From assembly GCA_035459965.1 (NCBI GenBank), contig DATHXC010000011.1, positions 1 to 64,000 of the forward strand: a stretch of 64,000 nt of DNA, in the 5' to 3' direction. Under the pieces are notes generated by a model. It searched no databases. It was not told the DNA's origin and saw nothing but the letters and a program-made list of their open reading frames with translations. The translations under genes were made by a program, and so were the position numbers. This stretch comes from DATHXC01 sp035459965 (GTDB lineage: Bacteria > Pseudomonadota > Gammaproteobacteria > Burkholderiales > Methylophilaceae). This document shows positions 35,787-44,446 of the stretch, piece by piece. How positions within the stretch are numbered: the stretch's first letter is position 1; every line of letters starts with the position of its first letter.

Positions 35787-36827
35787 ATGCCCAAATTTAC
35801 TATCACCCAGCCCGATCAAGCCTTATCCACAGCCCTTATTGAAAAGATCAACAACAAGACCAAGCCACTGGGTGCGCTCGGTCGGCTAGAGCAACTTGCC
35901 TTGCAAATCGGGTTGATCCAGAACAGCTTGTCGCCTGTTTTGAACAAGCCTGTGATGATGGTTTTCGCTGGTGACCACGGCATCGTGGAGGCCGGAGTCA
36001 CGCCATATCCCCAGGCCGTGACGCAACAGATGGTGCTGAATTTCCTCGCTGGCGGGGCAGGTATCAACGTATTCGCCAAACAAAACAATATAGAAGTGCG
36101 CGTGATTGATGCGGGCGTTAATCACCAGTTTGCGGTGCATCATGATTTGATCGATGCCAAGGTTGGCATGGGTACGCGCAATTTCCTGATCGAGCCTGCG
36201 ATGACTGAAGCGCAATGTGAGCAGGCGCTAGCACGCGGCGCAAGAATGGCGCAGCATGAAATATCACTAGGAAGCAACGTGTTGGGCTTTGGTGAGATGG
36301 GTATAGGCAACACTTCTTCGGCATCAGCGCTGATGTCGGTACTCTGTAACTTGCCTGTAGCTCAATGCGTGGGGCGAGGTACCGGCCTGGATGATGTCGG
36401 ATTGCAGAAAAAGATCGGCGTGATTGCCCAGGCTTTGCAGTATCACAACCTTGATGCAGCAAGTCCGGAGCAGGTATTGGCGACATTTGGCGGTTTTGAG
36501 ATAGCCATGATGGCGGGTGCCATGCTGGGTGCGGCAGAGCAAAAAGCGCTGCTACTCATCGATGGCTTTATCGCTACCGCCGCCTTGCTGGTGGCTGCGC
36601 GTATGCAGCCAGCTATCCTTGATTATTGTGTGTTTTCTCACTGTTCTGATGAATCTGGCCACCGCCTGATGTTGCAAAATTTAAATGCGAAACCACTGGT
36701 GCAACTGGATTTGCGCCTAGGTGAAGGCACAGGCGCTGCACTGGTTTACCCCTTAGTGCAAGCTTCTGTAAATTTCCTCAATGATATGGCTTCGTTTGAA
36801 TCGGCCAGTGTCAGTCGCCAGGCTTAA
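35787..36827 (+). CDS. cobT: Nicotinate-nucleotide--dimethylbenzimidazole phosphoribosyltransferase CobT
   Basis: CobT activates the lower ligand of B12 by making alpha-ribazole phosphate. The protein (346 residues from ATG 35787) has NNKTKPLGALGRLEQLA, VFAGDHGIVEAGVTPYPQAVT, GFGEMGIGNTSSASAL and the catalytic glutamate in RLGEGTGAAL. ATG 35754 is also open, but the shorter start matches the usual distance to KPLGALG; neither has a clear ribosome site. It heads cobT-cobS-cobC. The upstream 228 bp hold no recognisable cobalamin riboswitch. Confidence 0.94.
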   Translation: MPKFTITQPDQALSTALIEKINNKTKPLGALGRLEQLALQIGLIQNSLSPVLNKPVMMVFAGDHGIVEAGVTPYPQAVTQQMVLNFLAGGAGINVFAKQNNIEVRVIDAGVNHQFAVHHDLIDAKVGMGTRNFLIEPAMTEAQCEQALARGARMAQHEISLGSNVLGFGEMGIGNTSSASALMSVLCNLPVAQCVGRGTGLDDVGLQKKIGVIAQALQYHNLDAASPEQVLATFGGFEIAMMAGAMLGAAEQKALLLIDGFIATAALLVAARMQPAILDYCVFSHCSDESGHRLMLQNLNAKPLVQLDLRLGEGTGAALVYPLVQASVNFLNDMASFESASVSRQA

Positions 36828-36835
36828 GCTAAAAC

Positions 36836-37603
36836 ATGAATAAAGAATGGCGGTTATTCAGTCTGGCTGTCGGGTTTTTTACCCGTGTGCCCATGCCTTC
36901 GGTTCCTGACTTTCAGGAATCCGACCTCAATCACTCAGTCAAGTATTTCCCGCTGGTCGGTCTGCTGGTAGGTGTGTTGGCTGCATTGGTTTACTGGCTC
37001 GCAGCAAAGATACTTCCAACAGAAATTGCAGTTATCCTGAGCATGATTGCTACCATCTACGCGACAGGCTGCTTTCATGAGGATGGCCTGGCAGACGCAG
37101 CAGATGGGCTGGGTGGAGGCTGGGAGAAGGAGCAGGTACTCACCATCATGCAGGATTCCCGCATTGGCAGTTATGGTGCAGCGGCAATGATATTGGCCTT
37201 GCTCGCCAAGTTTGAATCTCTTAACCATATCTCGCCCCTACTAACGCCAGTGGTGCTGATAGCAGGGCATGCCCTTAGTCGCTATGCTGCAGTGCTGGTG
37301 ATTTACACCCAGGTTTATGTACGCTCATCCGGTAAATCCAAGCCGCTGGCGACCAAGTTGAGCACAGCTGAATTAGTCCTCGCTAGCCTGTTCGGGCTGG
37401 GGCCATTGGTTTTTTTATCTTTGCATTTGTTGTGGGCTGTGTTGCCGGTGGCCTTGGTATGGGTCTGGTTCAGCCATAAACTGAAGCGGCGTATCGGCGG
37501 CTATACCGGCGACTGCCTGGGGGCCATGCAGCAACTGACCGAGATTGCATTCTATCTGGGTATATTAGGTTCAATAGGGTTCCAAATCTGGAGCGTTTCT
37601 TAA
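36836..37603 (+). CDS. cobS: Adenosylcobinamide-GDP ribazoletransferase CobS
   Basis: The inner-membrane cobalamin synthase joining alpha-ribazole to adenosylcobinamide-GDP. The 255-residue polytopic protein has FTRVPMPS near the start, the acidic metal motif CFHEDGLADAADGLGGG, and MQDSRIGSYGAAAMIL, all characteristic. It starts 8 bp after cobT and ends 1 bp before cobC. Confidence 0.95.
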   Translation: MNKEWRLFSLAVGFFTRVPMPSVPDFQESDLNHSVKYFPLVGLLVGVLAALVYWLAAKILPTEIAVILSMIATIYATGCFHEDGLADAADGLGGGWEKEQVLTIMQDSRIGSYGAAAMILALLAKFESLNHISPLLTPVVLIAGHALSRYAAVLVIYTQVYVRSSGKSKPLATKLSTAELVLASLFGLGPLVFLSLHLLWAVLPVALVWVWFSHKLKRRIGGYTGDCLGAMQQLTEIAFYLGILGSIGFQIWSVS

Positions 37604-37604
37604 C

Positions 37605-38183
37605 ATGGATTTATATCTGGTACGTCATACCACCCCCGATGTACTGCCGGGAATATGCTATGGGCAGACCGACCTGGATGTAGCGGCCAGTTTTGCGCAG
37701 GAGCTCACGGCTGTGCATGGCAAATTAAAGCATTTGCCACCATCGGCGCTATACAGCAGTCCGCTACAGCGTTGTTTAAAGCTGGCTACCGCGAGTGCGC
37801 AATCGCTAAGTTTGGGTGAAGTAACGCAGGATTCGCGATTGTTGGAGCTGCATTTTGGCGATTGGGAAATGCAGGCATGGAATGATATTCCACGCGGACT
37901 GATCGATGTATGGGCCGAAGAGCATGTCATGCAATCGCCCCCACAAGGTGAATCTTTTCATGCGCTGCACCTAAGAGCAAAAAGCTTTCTGGATGAAGTA
38001 AGCGCTAACAGGAGTGGGGAACCGGTTGTTGTATTTACACATGCCGGCGTGATTCGGGCATTGGTGGCAGAGGCGCTCAACCTGCCATTGATGCATGCCT
38101 TCCGCCTGCAGATTGATTATGCGAGTGTCACGCACATCATTGTGGAAGAGAAAGTCACGCGAATCGGCTTTGTTAACCGCTAA
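37605..38183 (+). CDS. cobC: Alpha-ribazole phosphatase CobC
   Basis: A histidine phosphatase-family enzyme of 192 residues with the active motif LVRHTTPD and a later FTHAGVIRAL. It would dephosphorylate alpha-ribazole-5'-phosphate or adenosylcobalamin-5'-phosphate at the end of nucleotide-loop assembly. Its place directly after cobT-cobS supports that over a general phosphoglycerate mutase role. It converges with cobD. Confidence 0.9.
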   Translation: MDLYLVRHTTPDVLPGICYGQTDLDVAASFAQELTAVHGKLKHLPPSALYSSPLQRCLKLATASAQSLSLGEVTQDSRLLELHFGDWEMQAWNDIPRGLIDVWAEEHVMQSPPQGESFHALHLRAKSFLDEVSANRSGEPVVVFTHAGVIRALVAEALNLPLMHAFRLQIDYASVTHIIVEEKVTRIGFVNR

Positions 38184-38201
38184 AGCCTAATCTAGCCCGT
38201 C

Positions 38202-39197
38202 TTAATCTTCCAGGCCATACTCGCTAAAGTTCTCCAGCGCAGCTTCCAGCCTGGCCCAGCCGTTGGCAGACGGCAAGCCGAATCTAAGTGCTGACCATTC
38301 CGGAAATATCCGCACCCATATACCCTGCCTGGCAAAGTGCAGCTGCCAGGCTTCTGCATCCTTGTGAGGCATCCATTGAAACAGCGCATGTTGGCCCTTA
38401 GGCTCAAGCCCATATTGCTTTAACAGCCGGTTTAACTGTTGGCTGCCGGCATTCAGATTTTTTCGAGTGCTGACTTGCCAAGGAGTGTTTCTCAATGCAT
38501 GGCTCGCTATGAATCTAGCGGGCCCTGAGAGAGGCCATGGGCCGAGCAATTCGTGTAGTTGATCCAGCAGTTCTTGCTGTGCCAGCACAAAGCCTACGCG
38601 CGCGCCAGCGAGGCCAAAGAACTTGCCTAGCGATCGCAATATGATCAGCCCGGGTAAATGCGCATAAGGTGCCAGGCTGAATTCTGGCGAGACATCCATG
38701 AAGGCTTCATCTATCACCAGCCAGCCACCACGTTTAGCCAGTTTGGTGTGCCACTCCAGTAATTTTGTAGTGGGGATGATCTCGCCTGTTGGGTTATTGG
38801 GATTGCATAGCAGCACCACATCTGCACTATTCAGTAATGCTGTATCGGGGCTGCCTGAAAAGAGGGTCACGCGGTGATGATTTTGTGTCCAGTTCCTGGC
38901 ATGCTCGAGATACATCACCTCCGGCATCGCTACATGGCATGCACTGCGTAGCCTGGGCAAGGCTTGAATAGCGGCCTGTGAGCCGGCAGTTGCCAAGATA
39001 TGCCGGGCATCATAATAAGCCAGCGCGACTTCATGCAGCCCGTCATCATCCAGCGGCAGGCGCTGCCATACGGCGGGTGGAATACTGGGTACAGGGTAGC
39101 CATTGGGGTTGATGCCAGTAGATAGATCCAGCCAGTAAGGCAGAGGAATGCCATATTGCTCAGCTGCGCTGGAAAGATTGCCGCCATGTTCAAGCAT
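38202..39197 (-). CDS. cobD: Threonine-phosphate decarboxylase-like CobD
   Basis: A PLP-dependent class I/II aminotransferase-fold enzyme of 331 residues. It has MLEHGGNLSSAAEQYG and LDLSTGINPNGYP, the CNPNNPTGE block, and the PLP lysine in RSLGKFFGLAGARVGF. In B12 synthesis it makes (R)-1-aminopropan-2-ol phosphate for the nucleotide loop. It overlaps cbiB by 8 bp and would be translated after it; the pair is a common fusion or operon partner. Confidence 0.9.
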   Translation of the reverse strand: MLEHGGNLSSAAEQYGIPLPYWLDLSTGINPNGYPVPSIPPAVWQRLPLDDDGLHEVALAYYDARHILATAGSQAAIQALPRLRSACHVAMPEVMYLEHARNWTQNHHRVTLFSGSPDTALLNSADVVLLCNPNNPTGEIIPTTKLLEWHTKLAKRGGWLVIDEAFMDVSPEFSLAPYAHLPGLIILRSLGKFFGLAGARVGFVLAQQELLDQLHELLGPWPLSGPARFIASHALRNTPWQVSTRKNLNAGSQQLNRLLKQYGLEPKGQHALFQWMPHKDAEAWQLHFARQGIWVRIFPEWSALRFGLPSANGWARLEAALENFSEYGLED

Positions 39198-40167
39198 GAG
39201 AGCCTCCTATGTATCCTGTAGCCAGATAAATGAGCGTTATAAGCAGGCACCACAAGATCACGCTGCGCTTTACCAGTCGGATGGCAAGCAAAATATGCCT
39301 TGGCGCCACTGATTCGCCCACACCCAGCAAAGGCCTTATTTTGACTTCGCCCTGATAAGGTGCTGCTCCACCCAATTGTACATTCAGTGCACCCGCGCCT
39401 GCCGACATTACTGGTCCCGCATTCGGGCTGTACCAGTTGCTTGCTTGCTTGCGCCAGCAATACAGTGCTTGCCTGCTGTGCCCGCACAATGCATAACTTA
39501 AAGCAGTCAGCCTTGCGGGGATTAAGTTGAGCAGGTCATCCAACCGCGCTGCTGCCCAGCCAAAATTGATAAAGCGTGGTGTGCGATAGCCCCACATGGC
39601 ATCTAGGGTGTTGGCCAGCCTGAATGCAAGCGCGCCGGTACCACCGAAAATAAGAAACCAGAAAATGGCACCAAAAATAGCGTCATTGCCGTTTTCAAGC
39701 ACCGATTCAACCGTAGCTGTGGCGATTTCATTTTCGTCCAAATTCTGGGTGTCACGACTCACGATCATACTGACAGCTAGCCGTGCTTTGGCAAGATCTT
39801 TGCTTGATAAGCCATGGTAAATACGCATGGCATGTTGTTTCAGGCTACGTGCGCCGATGGCAAAATAAAGTAGCAGGCAATCGGCAATCCAGCTGAATTC
39901 AAGGCGGTTGAGGTAGAGGCTGAAAGCGATAAACGGGCTTAACAATAGGAGCCAGGCGCCAAGCCCCATGAGCTTATTAATCAGTGGGTGTTGAGCATGG
40001 TTCAGTTGTTTTTCCAGCCAGTTGGCAAGATTGCCGAATCCGGCCAGCGGGTGCCAGCGACTTGGCTCGCCCAAAATTCGGTCTAAAAGCAGGGCACAAA
40101 TAACAATGCCAGGCACAATTAACGATGCAGTGTTAAGCCAAGAAATGGGATAATAGTCAGATGACAT
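39190..40167 (-). CDS. cbiB: Adenosylcobinamide-phosphate synthase CbiB
   Basis: An integral membrane enzyme of 325 residues attaching aminopropanol phosphate to adenosylcobyric acid. It has LLLDRILGEPSRWHPLAGFGNL, the GNDAIFGAIFWFLIFGGTGAL helix and NAGPVMSAGAGALNVQLGG. The ATG at 40167 overlaps the divergent cobQ start by 7 bp, and neither ATG has a clear ribosome site on this side. A GTG at 40116 is an alternative start that would remove the overlap. Confidence 0.93.
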   Translation of the reverse strand: MSSDYYPISWLNTASLIVPGIVICALLLDRILGEPSRWHPLAGFGNLANWLEKQLNHAQHPLINKLMGLGAWLLLLSPFIAFSLYLNRLEFSWIADCLLLYFAIGARSLKQHAMRIYHGLSSKDLAKARLAVSMIVSRDTQNLDENEIATATVESVLENGNDAIFGAIFWFLIFGGTGALAFRLANTLDAMWGYRTPRFINFGWAAARLDDLLNLIPARLTALSYALCGHSRQALYCWRKQASNWYSPNAGPVMSAGAGALNVQLGGAAPYQGEVKIRPLLGVGESVAPRHILLAIRLVKRSVILWCLLITLIYLATGYIGGSHA

Positions 40168-41621
40168 CTACAAAAACAATCATGGTTCAGGGAACCACTT
40201 CCGATGCGGGCAAAAGCACGCTGGCAGCGGCATTATGCAGATCATTGTATCGCAAGGGCCTGAAAGTCGCCCCATTCAAGCCTCAGAATATGGCGCTTAA
40301 TTCAGCCGTGACGGTGAATGGTGGCGAGATAGGTCGCGCACAGGCCGTACAGGCCATGGCGTGCGGGCTGGAGCCTCATACCGATATGAACCCGATATTA
40401 CTGAAGCCCAATACTGACACGGGTAGCCAGGTCATTATTCAAGGCAAGGTAGCTGGCAATATGGAGGCTGCGGGCTACCATGCCTATAAATCCATCGCCA
40501 TGGATGCGGTGATGGGCTCATGGCGGCGCTTGCAGGCGCAATATGATTACATCGTAGTGGAAGGCGCTGGCAGCCCGGCAGAGATCAACCTGCGTGAAGG
40601 CGATGTTGCCAATATGGGCTTTGCCGAGGCGGCAGATTGCCCGGTAATCCTGATCGCGGATATTGACCGTGGTGGTGTATTTGCACACATCGTGGGGACG
40701 CTGGCATTGCTTTCTGAGACTGAGCGCAAGCGCATCATCGGTTTTGTGATTAACCGTTTCCGCGGAGATATTGGATTGCTTAAGCCAGGCCTGGAGTGGC
40801 TGGAGCAGGAAACCGGTAAGCCGGTTATCGGCGTATTGCCCTACCTGCAAGGGCTGCATATCGAAGCCGAAGATGCTGTGCCGGATATCGGCACCCTTAC
40901 GACCTCCAGCGAGGGTAGGTTGCGCGTTGTAGTGCCAATCGTGCGTCACATCTCCAATCACACCGATTTCGACGCACTCAGACTGCACCCCGATGTGGAT
41001 TTTCAGTTTGTGCGGCTGGATGAGGTTATTCCACCCTGCGATTTGATTATTTTGCCTGGCAGCAAGAATGTGCGGGGCGACCTGGAAAGTTTGCTGTCGC
41101 ATGGCTGGCGTCAGATACTGGCCAAGCATCTGCGCTATGGTGGCAAGGTGCTGGGTATTTGTGGCGGCTTCCAGATGCTGGGGCAGAAGATTCACGACCC
41201 GCATGCACTCGAAGGTGCAGCAGGTTCAAGCGCAGGTTTTGGCTGGCTGGAGATGGAAACCACGATAGAGACTGAAAAGCGCCTGGCGCGCGTGCAAGGC
41301 AAGATGGCTTTTGCCGATGCTAGCATCACCGGTTATGAAATCCATATGGGCGTCAGTACTGGCGATGCGCTTGAGAACCCGGCGCTATATATCGATGGTA
41401 AGCCCGAAGGCTCTACCTCGGCAGATGGTCACATTGTGGGTACGTATCTACATGGTATTTTCGATCACCCGGAATCCACTGCAGCATGGATCAAGTGGGC
41501 GGGTAAAGATACCGTGACAGAGAACTATGATTACACCGCTTTGCGTGAAGAAAGCCTGGAGCTATTAGCCGATAGCGTAGAGCAGCATCTGGATTGGGAT
41601 CTCCTGAACCAGCACATGTAA
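40161..41621 (+). CDS. cobQ: Cobyric acid synthase CobQ/CbiP
   Basis: A glutamine amidotransferase of 486 residues amidating four side chains of adenosylcobyrinic a,c-diamide. The N-terminal ATPase domain has MVQGTTSDAGKSTLAAAL and KPQNMALNSAVTVNGGEIGRAQAVQA; the C-terminal class I-like amidotransferase domain has the catalytic cysteine in GICGGFQMLG. It runs opposite to cbiB with overlapping starts and converges with cobU 12 bp away. Confidence 0.96.
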   Translation: MTSTKTIMVQGTTSDAGKSTLAAALCRSLYRKGLKVAPFKPQNMALNSAVTVNGGEIGRAQAVQAMACGLEPHTDMNPILLKPNTDTGSQVIIQGKVAGNMEAAGYHAYKSIAMDAVMGSWRRLQAQYDYIVVEGAGSPAEINLREGDVANMGFAEAADCPVILIADIDRGGVFAHIVGTLALLSETERKRIIGFVINRFRGDIGLLKPGLEWLEQETGKPVIGVLPYLQGLHIEAEDAVPDIGTLTTSSEGRLRVVVPIVRHISNHTDFDALRLHPDVDFQFVRLDEVIPPCDLIILPGSKNVRGDLESLLSHGWRQILAKHLRYGGKVLGICGGFQMLGQKIHDPHALEGAAGSSAGFGWLEMETTIETEKRLARVQGKMAFADASITGYEIHMGVSTGDALENPALYIDGKPEGSTSADGHIVGTYLHGIFDHPESTAAWIKWAGKDTVTENYDYTALREESLELLADSVEQHLDWDLLNQHM

Positions 41622-41633
41622 ACCCGCTGGCCT

Positions 41634-42158
41634 TTATTTGAGCTTAAGCGGCAAGCCTGCAGCAATAAATAACACTTCATTGCTAATTGCAGCGACTGCC
41701 TGATTCAACCTGCCCGCTTCATCCTGGAACAGGCGGTTGATTTCACCCAGCGGCACAATGCCCATGCCTACTTCGTTGCTGACCATGATGATTTTTCCTG
41801 GCAAGCTGGGTAATGTTTCCAATAGCTGCTTGCGTTGCAAAGCCCAGTCCACGCCTTCTGGTGGCGCACATTCCGGGCAGATGCATTGCGCCAGCCACAG
41901 GGTAAGGCAATCTATAATCAGGCAACGATTTTCGCTTGCTTCCGCAACCAAGGTTTCAGCCAGTTTGTGGGGGACTTCAACCGTTTGCCAATCGCTAGGG
42001 CGGCGTACTTTGTGGTGAGCAACTCGTTGGCCAAACTCATCATCGTAAACCTGCGCGGTGGCGATATAAGTCACTGCTAGCTCGCTTTCAGCCGCCAGTT
42101 TTTCTGCATAGGCGCTTTTGCCGGAACGGGCACCGCCAAGGATTAAGTGAGTTGTCAT
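41634..42158 (-). CDS. cobU: Adenosylcobinamide kinase/guanylyltransferase CobU
   Basis: A bifunctional enzyme of 174 residues that phosphorylates then guanylylates adenosylcobinamide. The P-loop LGGARSGKSAYAE, the YIATAQVYDDEF segment, the HHKVRRPSDWQTVE region containing the guanylylated histidine and IMVSNEVGMGIVP are typical. It is the last gene on the minus-strand B12 block and is separated from the btuF-like gene by the AT-rich methyltransferase gene. Confidence 0.95.
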   Translation of the reverse strand: MTTHLILGGARSGKSAYAEKLAAESELAVTYIATAQVYDDEFGQRVAHHKVRRPSDWQTVEVPHKLAETLVAEASENRCLIIDCLTLWLAQCICPECAPPEGVDWALQRKQLLETLPSLPGKIIMVSNEVGMGIVPLGEINRLFQDEAGRLNQAVAAISNEVLFIAAGLPLKLK

Positions 42159-42282
42159 GATGAAGAGGCTCTGTTAAGTACGAATTCTAACTCATGCATG
42201 TTATTTAAGGACTCTCTTGCCGACTAATATCCGGCCAAAATGCAATAATACTGTAAGGTTTTTCGACTTGGTAAGTGATTTA

Positions 42283-42885
42283 TTACAGCCTTTGTAAAAC
42301 AAGGCGCGCCCACTTTACGTTCTCTTTGTTACTTAAAATACTAGGCTGATTTTGTAAGTTTAAAATGCACTCAAAGCCATACTTTTTAAATTTCTCAATA
42401 GTGAGTACCGCGTCGGTTGGGTAAACTCGTGTGCCCATACCTGCCGGACCACTTCTCAACGAGATTGCGCATTTCCCTTTCTTTTTTATAATTGCTGAAA
42501 GTCGGATGACCGTTTGTTCTCTTTCTATCTCATCAAGATGGTGCCAAACCCCATCAATAAGCACAAAATCGAATAGTTCAGTATCTGAACTCAAGCAAGT
42601 AAGGTGAGGAAGGCTACCACTGAGCCATCTTACTGAAATGTTTTTGTAGGTGGTTTTAGCTGCATTTAAAAACTCTGAGATTGGCTCTATTGCAGTAAGC
42701 GTAAAGCCAAGCATTGCAAGTGCCGCAGCATTTTGACCGGCTCCTGAACCAGCATCAAGTATATTGGCTGGTTTTGAGGGTAAATGCTCTATGAAGTCTT
42801 TGCAGACTTTATGAAAATCTAAGGTTTGACTGCTTTTAATAAACAGAGAAATAAACTTTTCGTAGCCCTCTGTTCCTGCGGTCAT
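42283..42885 (-). CDS. Class I SAM-dependent methyltransferase
   Basis: A 200-residue methyltransferase-fold protein, starting at ATG 42885 (MTAGTEGYEK...) behind GGTGAAAAAGAA; a further start 14 codons upstream is unlikely. Motif I is ILDAGSGAGQNAAALA, followed by an acidic strand end IEPISEF and FVLIDGVWHHL. The substrate is unknown. Codon use is markedly more AT-rich than the flanking cob genes, and it interrupts the B12 gene set, which suggests a later insertion. Confidence 0.82.
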   Translation of the reverse strand: MTAGTEGYEKFISLFIKSSQTLDFHKVCKDFIEHLPSKPANILDAGSGAGQNAAALAMLGFTLTAIEPISEFLNAAKTTYKNISVRWLSGSLPHLTCLSSDTELFDFVLIDGVWHHLDEIEREQTVIRLSAIIKKKGKCAISLRSGPAGMGTRVYPTDAVLTIEKFKKYGFECILNLQNQPSILSNKENVKWARLVLQRL

Positions 42886-42953
42886 TTCTTTTTCACCTAA
42901 TTCAATCCTGAAAAAACAGTATAACAACGAAGTTGAGATTTAGAAGAGCCTGC

Positions 42954-43787
42954 CTAGCTCCAATGTTTGCTATGGGCCTGTCGGGCGCCCCACTGCTGGA
43001 TAATGGCTTGTAACTCTTTCAGGCCATGGGTAATCAGCGATGGCCCGGGCTGCAATATATCTGCAGATTTTATCTCGACTACAAAGCCATTTTTTACTGC
43101 GGGTATCGCTGCCCAGCCCTCGCGTGCCATTACTTGTTCAGGCTGGAATTTCTTGCCGCACCATGAGCCGATGATGATATCAGGCATACGTTCTATCACT
43201 TGATGTGTTTGTATGGTGCGTTCGCTGGCACTGTGGAATTGTGTCAGTTCTGGGAAGCAATCCTCGCCGCCAGCAATCTCAATCAGTTCGGCCACCCAGC
43301 GGATGCTACAAATAACAGGGTCATCCCACTCTTCAAAATATACCTTGGGCTTGGCGGGAAGGTAACTCGCGGTTTCGCGCACCTGAGCGATGGTACTTTC
43401 CAGTTCGGCGATGAGGCTGGCAGCCTTATCTGATGCGCCTACCAGAGCGCCGACTGTGGCGATCATATTCAATACTTGTTCTATAGAGCGCTGATTGAAT
43501 ATATGCACCTCCACACCCGCACGAATCAGCGAAGCAGCAATATCCGCCTGCAAATTGGAGAAGCCGATGACCAGGTCAGGCTTTAATTCAAGAATCTTGT
43601 CGATTTTAGCGCTGGTGAATGCTGCGACTTTTGGCTTCTCTTTGCGTGCAATGGCAGGGCGGGTGGTATAGCCGGAGATCCCGACGATGCGGTCCTGCTC
43701 GCCCAGCAGATAGAGCACTTCGGTCGGCTCAGTGGTGAGGCAGACGATGCGCTGTGGGTATCTGTCAGGCTTTAATGGATCAGTCAT
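42954..43787 (-). CDS. BtuF-like cobalamin-binding protein without signal peptide
   Basis: A 277-residue periplasmic-binding-fold protein of the BtuF/helical-backbone class (RIVCLTTEPTEVLYLLGEQDRIVGISGYTTRP, KPDLVIGFSNLQADIAASLIRAGVEV, DIIIGSWCGKKF). It begins MTDPLKPDRYPQ with no signal peptide or lipobox, and the 4-bp overlap with bluB leaves no room for one. So it would stay in the cytoplasm unless a different start is used. Its position in a riboswitch-led B12 operon supports corrinoid binding. No btuC or btuD is present. Confidence 0.8.
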   Translation of the reverse strand: MTDPLKPDRYPQRIVCLTTEPTEVLYLLGEQDRIVGISGYTTRPAIARKEKPKVAAFTSAKIDKILELKPDLVIGFSNLQADIAASLIRAGVEVHIFNQRSIEQVLNMIATVGALVGASDKAASLIAELESTIAQVRETASYLPAKPKVYFEEWDDPVICSIRWVAELIEIAGGEDCFPELTQFHSASERTIQTHQVIERMPDIIIGSWCGKKFQPEQVMAREGWAAIPAVKNGFVVEIKSADILQPGPSLITHGLKELQAIIQQWGARQAHSKHWS

Positions 43788-44446
43788 GATGCTTGAGTCC
43801 AGCCGTTATCCATCACCATCTCGGATAGTGGTTTTTCCTGGGCCCAGCCTTCTTCTACCAGCATGGGTTGTGCATAAAATCGCCCTACATGGCCGATGCA
43901 TAAGATTGCGAGCGGTTTCGCCCCTTCGGGCATATTGAGTAGATTAGCCAACGCTTGTGGATCAAACATGGAAACCCATCCCATCCCCAGGCCTTCTGCG
44001 CGCGATGCCAGCCACATGTTCTGTATGGCGCAGCAGACCGAGGCAATATCCATTTCCGGCAGGGTACGGCGGCCAAAAATATGCTGCTCGCGCTTATCAC
44101 ATAGTGCCGCGACTAACAGCTCACCGCACTCCAGTATGCCCTCTACCTTGAGGCGCATGAACTCGGCCATGCGTGCAGTCGTTTCATATTCGCCCACTGC
44201 TTTAGCGGTGTTGATACGCTCTTGCTGGACTAACTCATATATTTGCTGGCGTACCTGAGGATCGGTAATGCGGATAAAGCGCCAGGGTTGCATCAGGCCC
44301 ACGCTGGGTGCGCGATGCGCGGCATTGAGTAACTTTGCCAGCAACTCCGGTGCTATATCGCCCGGTACAAAATGCCGCATATCACGACGCTCTGCAATGG
44401 CACGGTAAACCGCAGCGATTTCAGGATCAGAGAATTTCTGCGTCAT
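43784..44446 (-). CDS. bluB: 5,6-dimethylbenzimidazole synthase BluB
   Basis: BluB uses oxygen to fragment reduced FMN into 5,6-dimethylbenzimidazole, the lower ligand of B12. The 220-residue nitroreductase-fold protein shows RRDMRHFVPGDIAPELLAKLL, APSVGLMQPWRFI, and a C-terminal LCIGHVGRFYAQPMLVEEGW block typical of BluB. It overlaps the flanking genes by 4 bp each. Its presence implies aerobic lower-ligand synthesis feeding CobT. Confidence 0.93.
   Translation of the reverse strand: MTQKFSDPEIAAVYRAIAERRDMRHFVPGDIAPELLAKLLNAAHRAPSVGLMQPWRFIRITDPQVRQQIYELVQQERINTAKAVGEYETTARMAEFMRLKVEGILECGELLVAALCDKREQHIFGRRTLPEMDIASVCCAIQNMWLASRAEGLGMGWVSMFDPQALANLLNMPEGAKPLAILCIGHVGRFYAQPMLVEEGWAQEKPLSEMVMDNGWTQAS

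Noticed and set aside
40518..41204. 228-codon open frame antisense to cobQ
   Set aside because: It lies wholly within the strongly supported cobQ and matches no family pattern.
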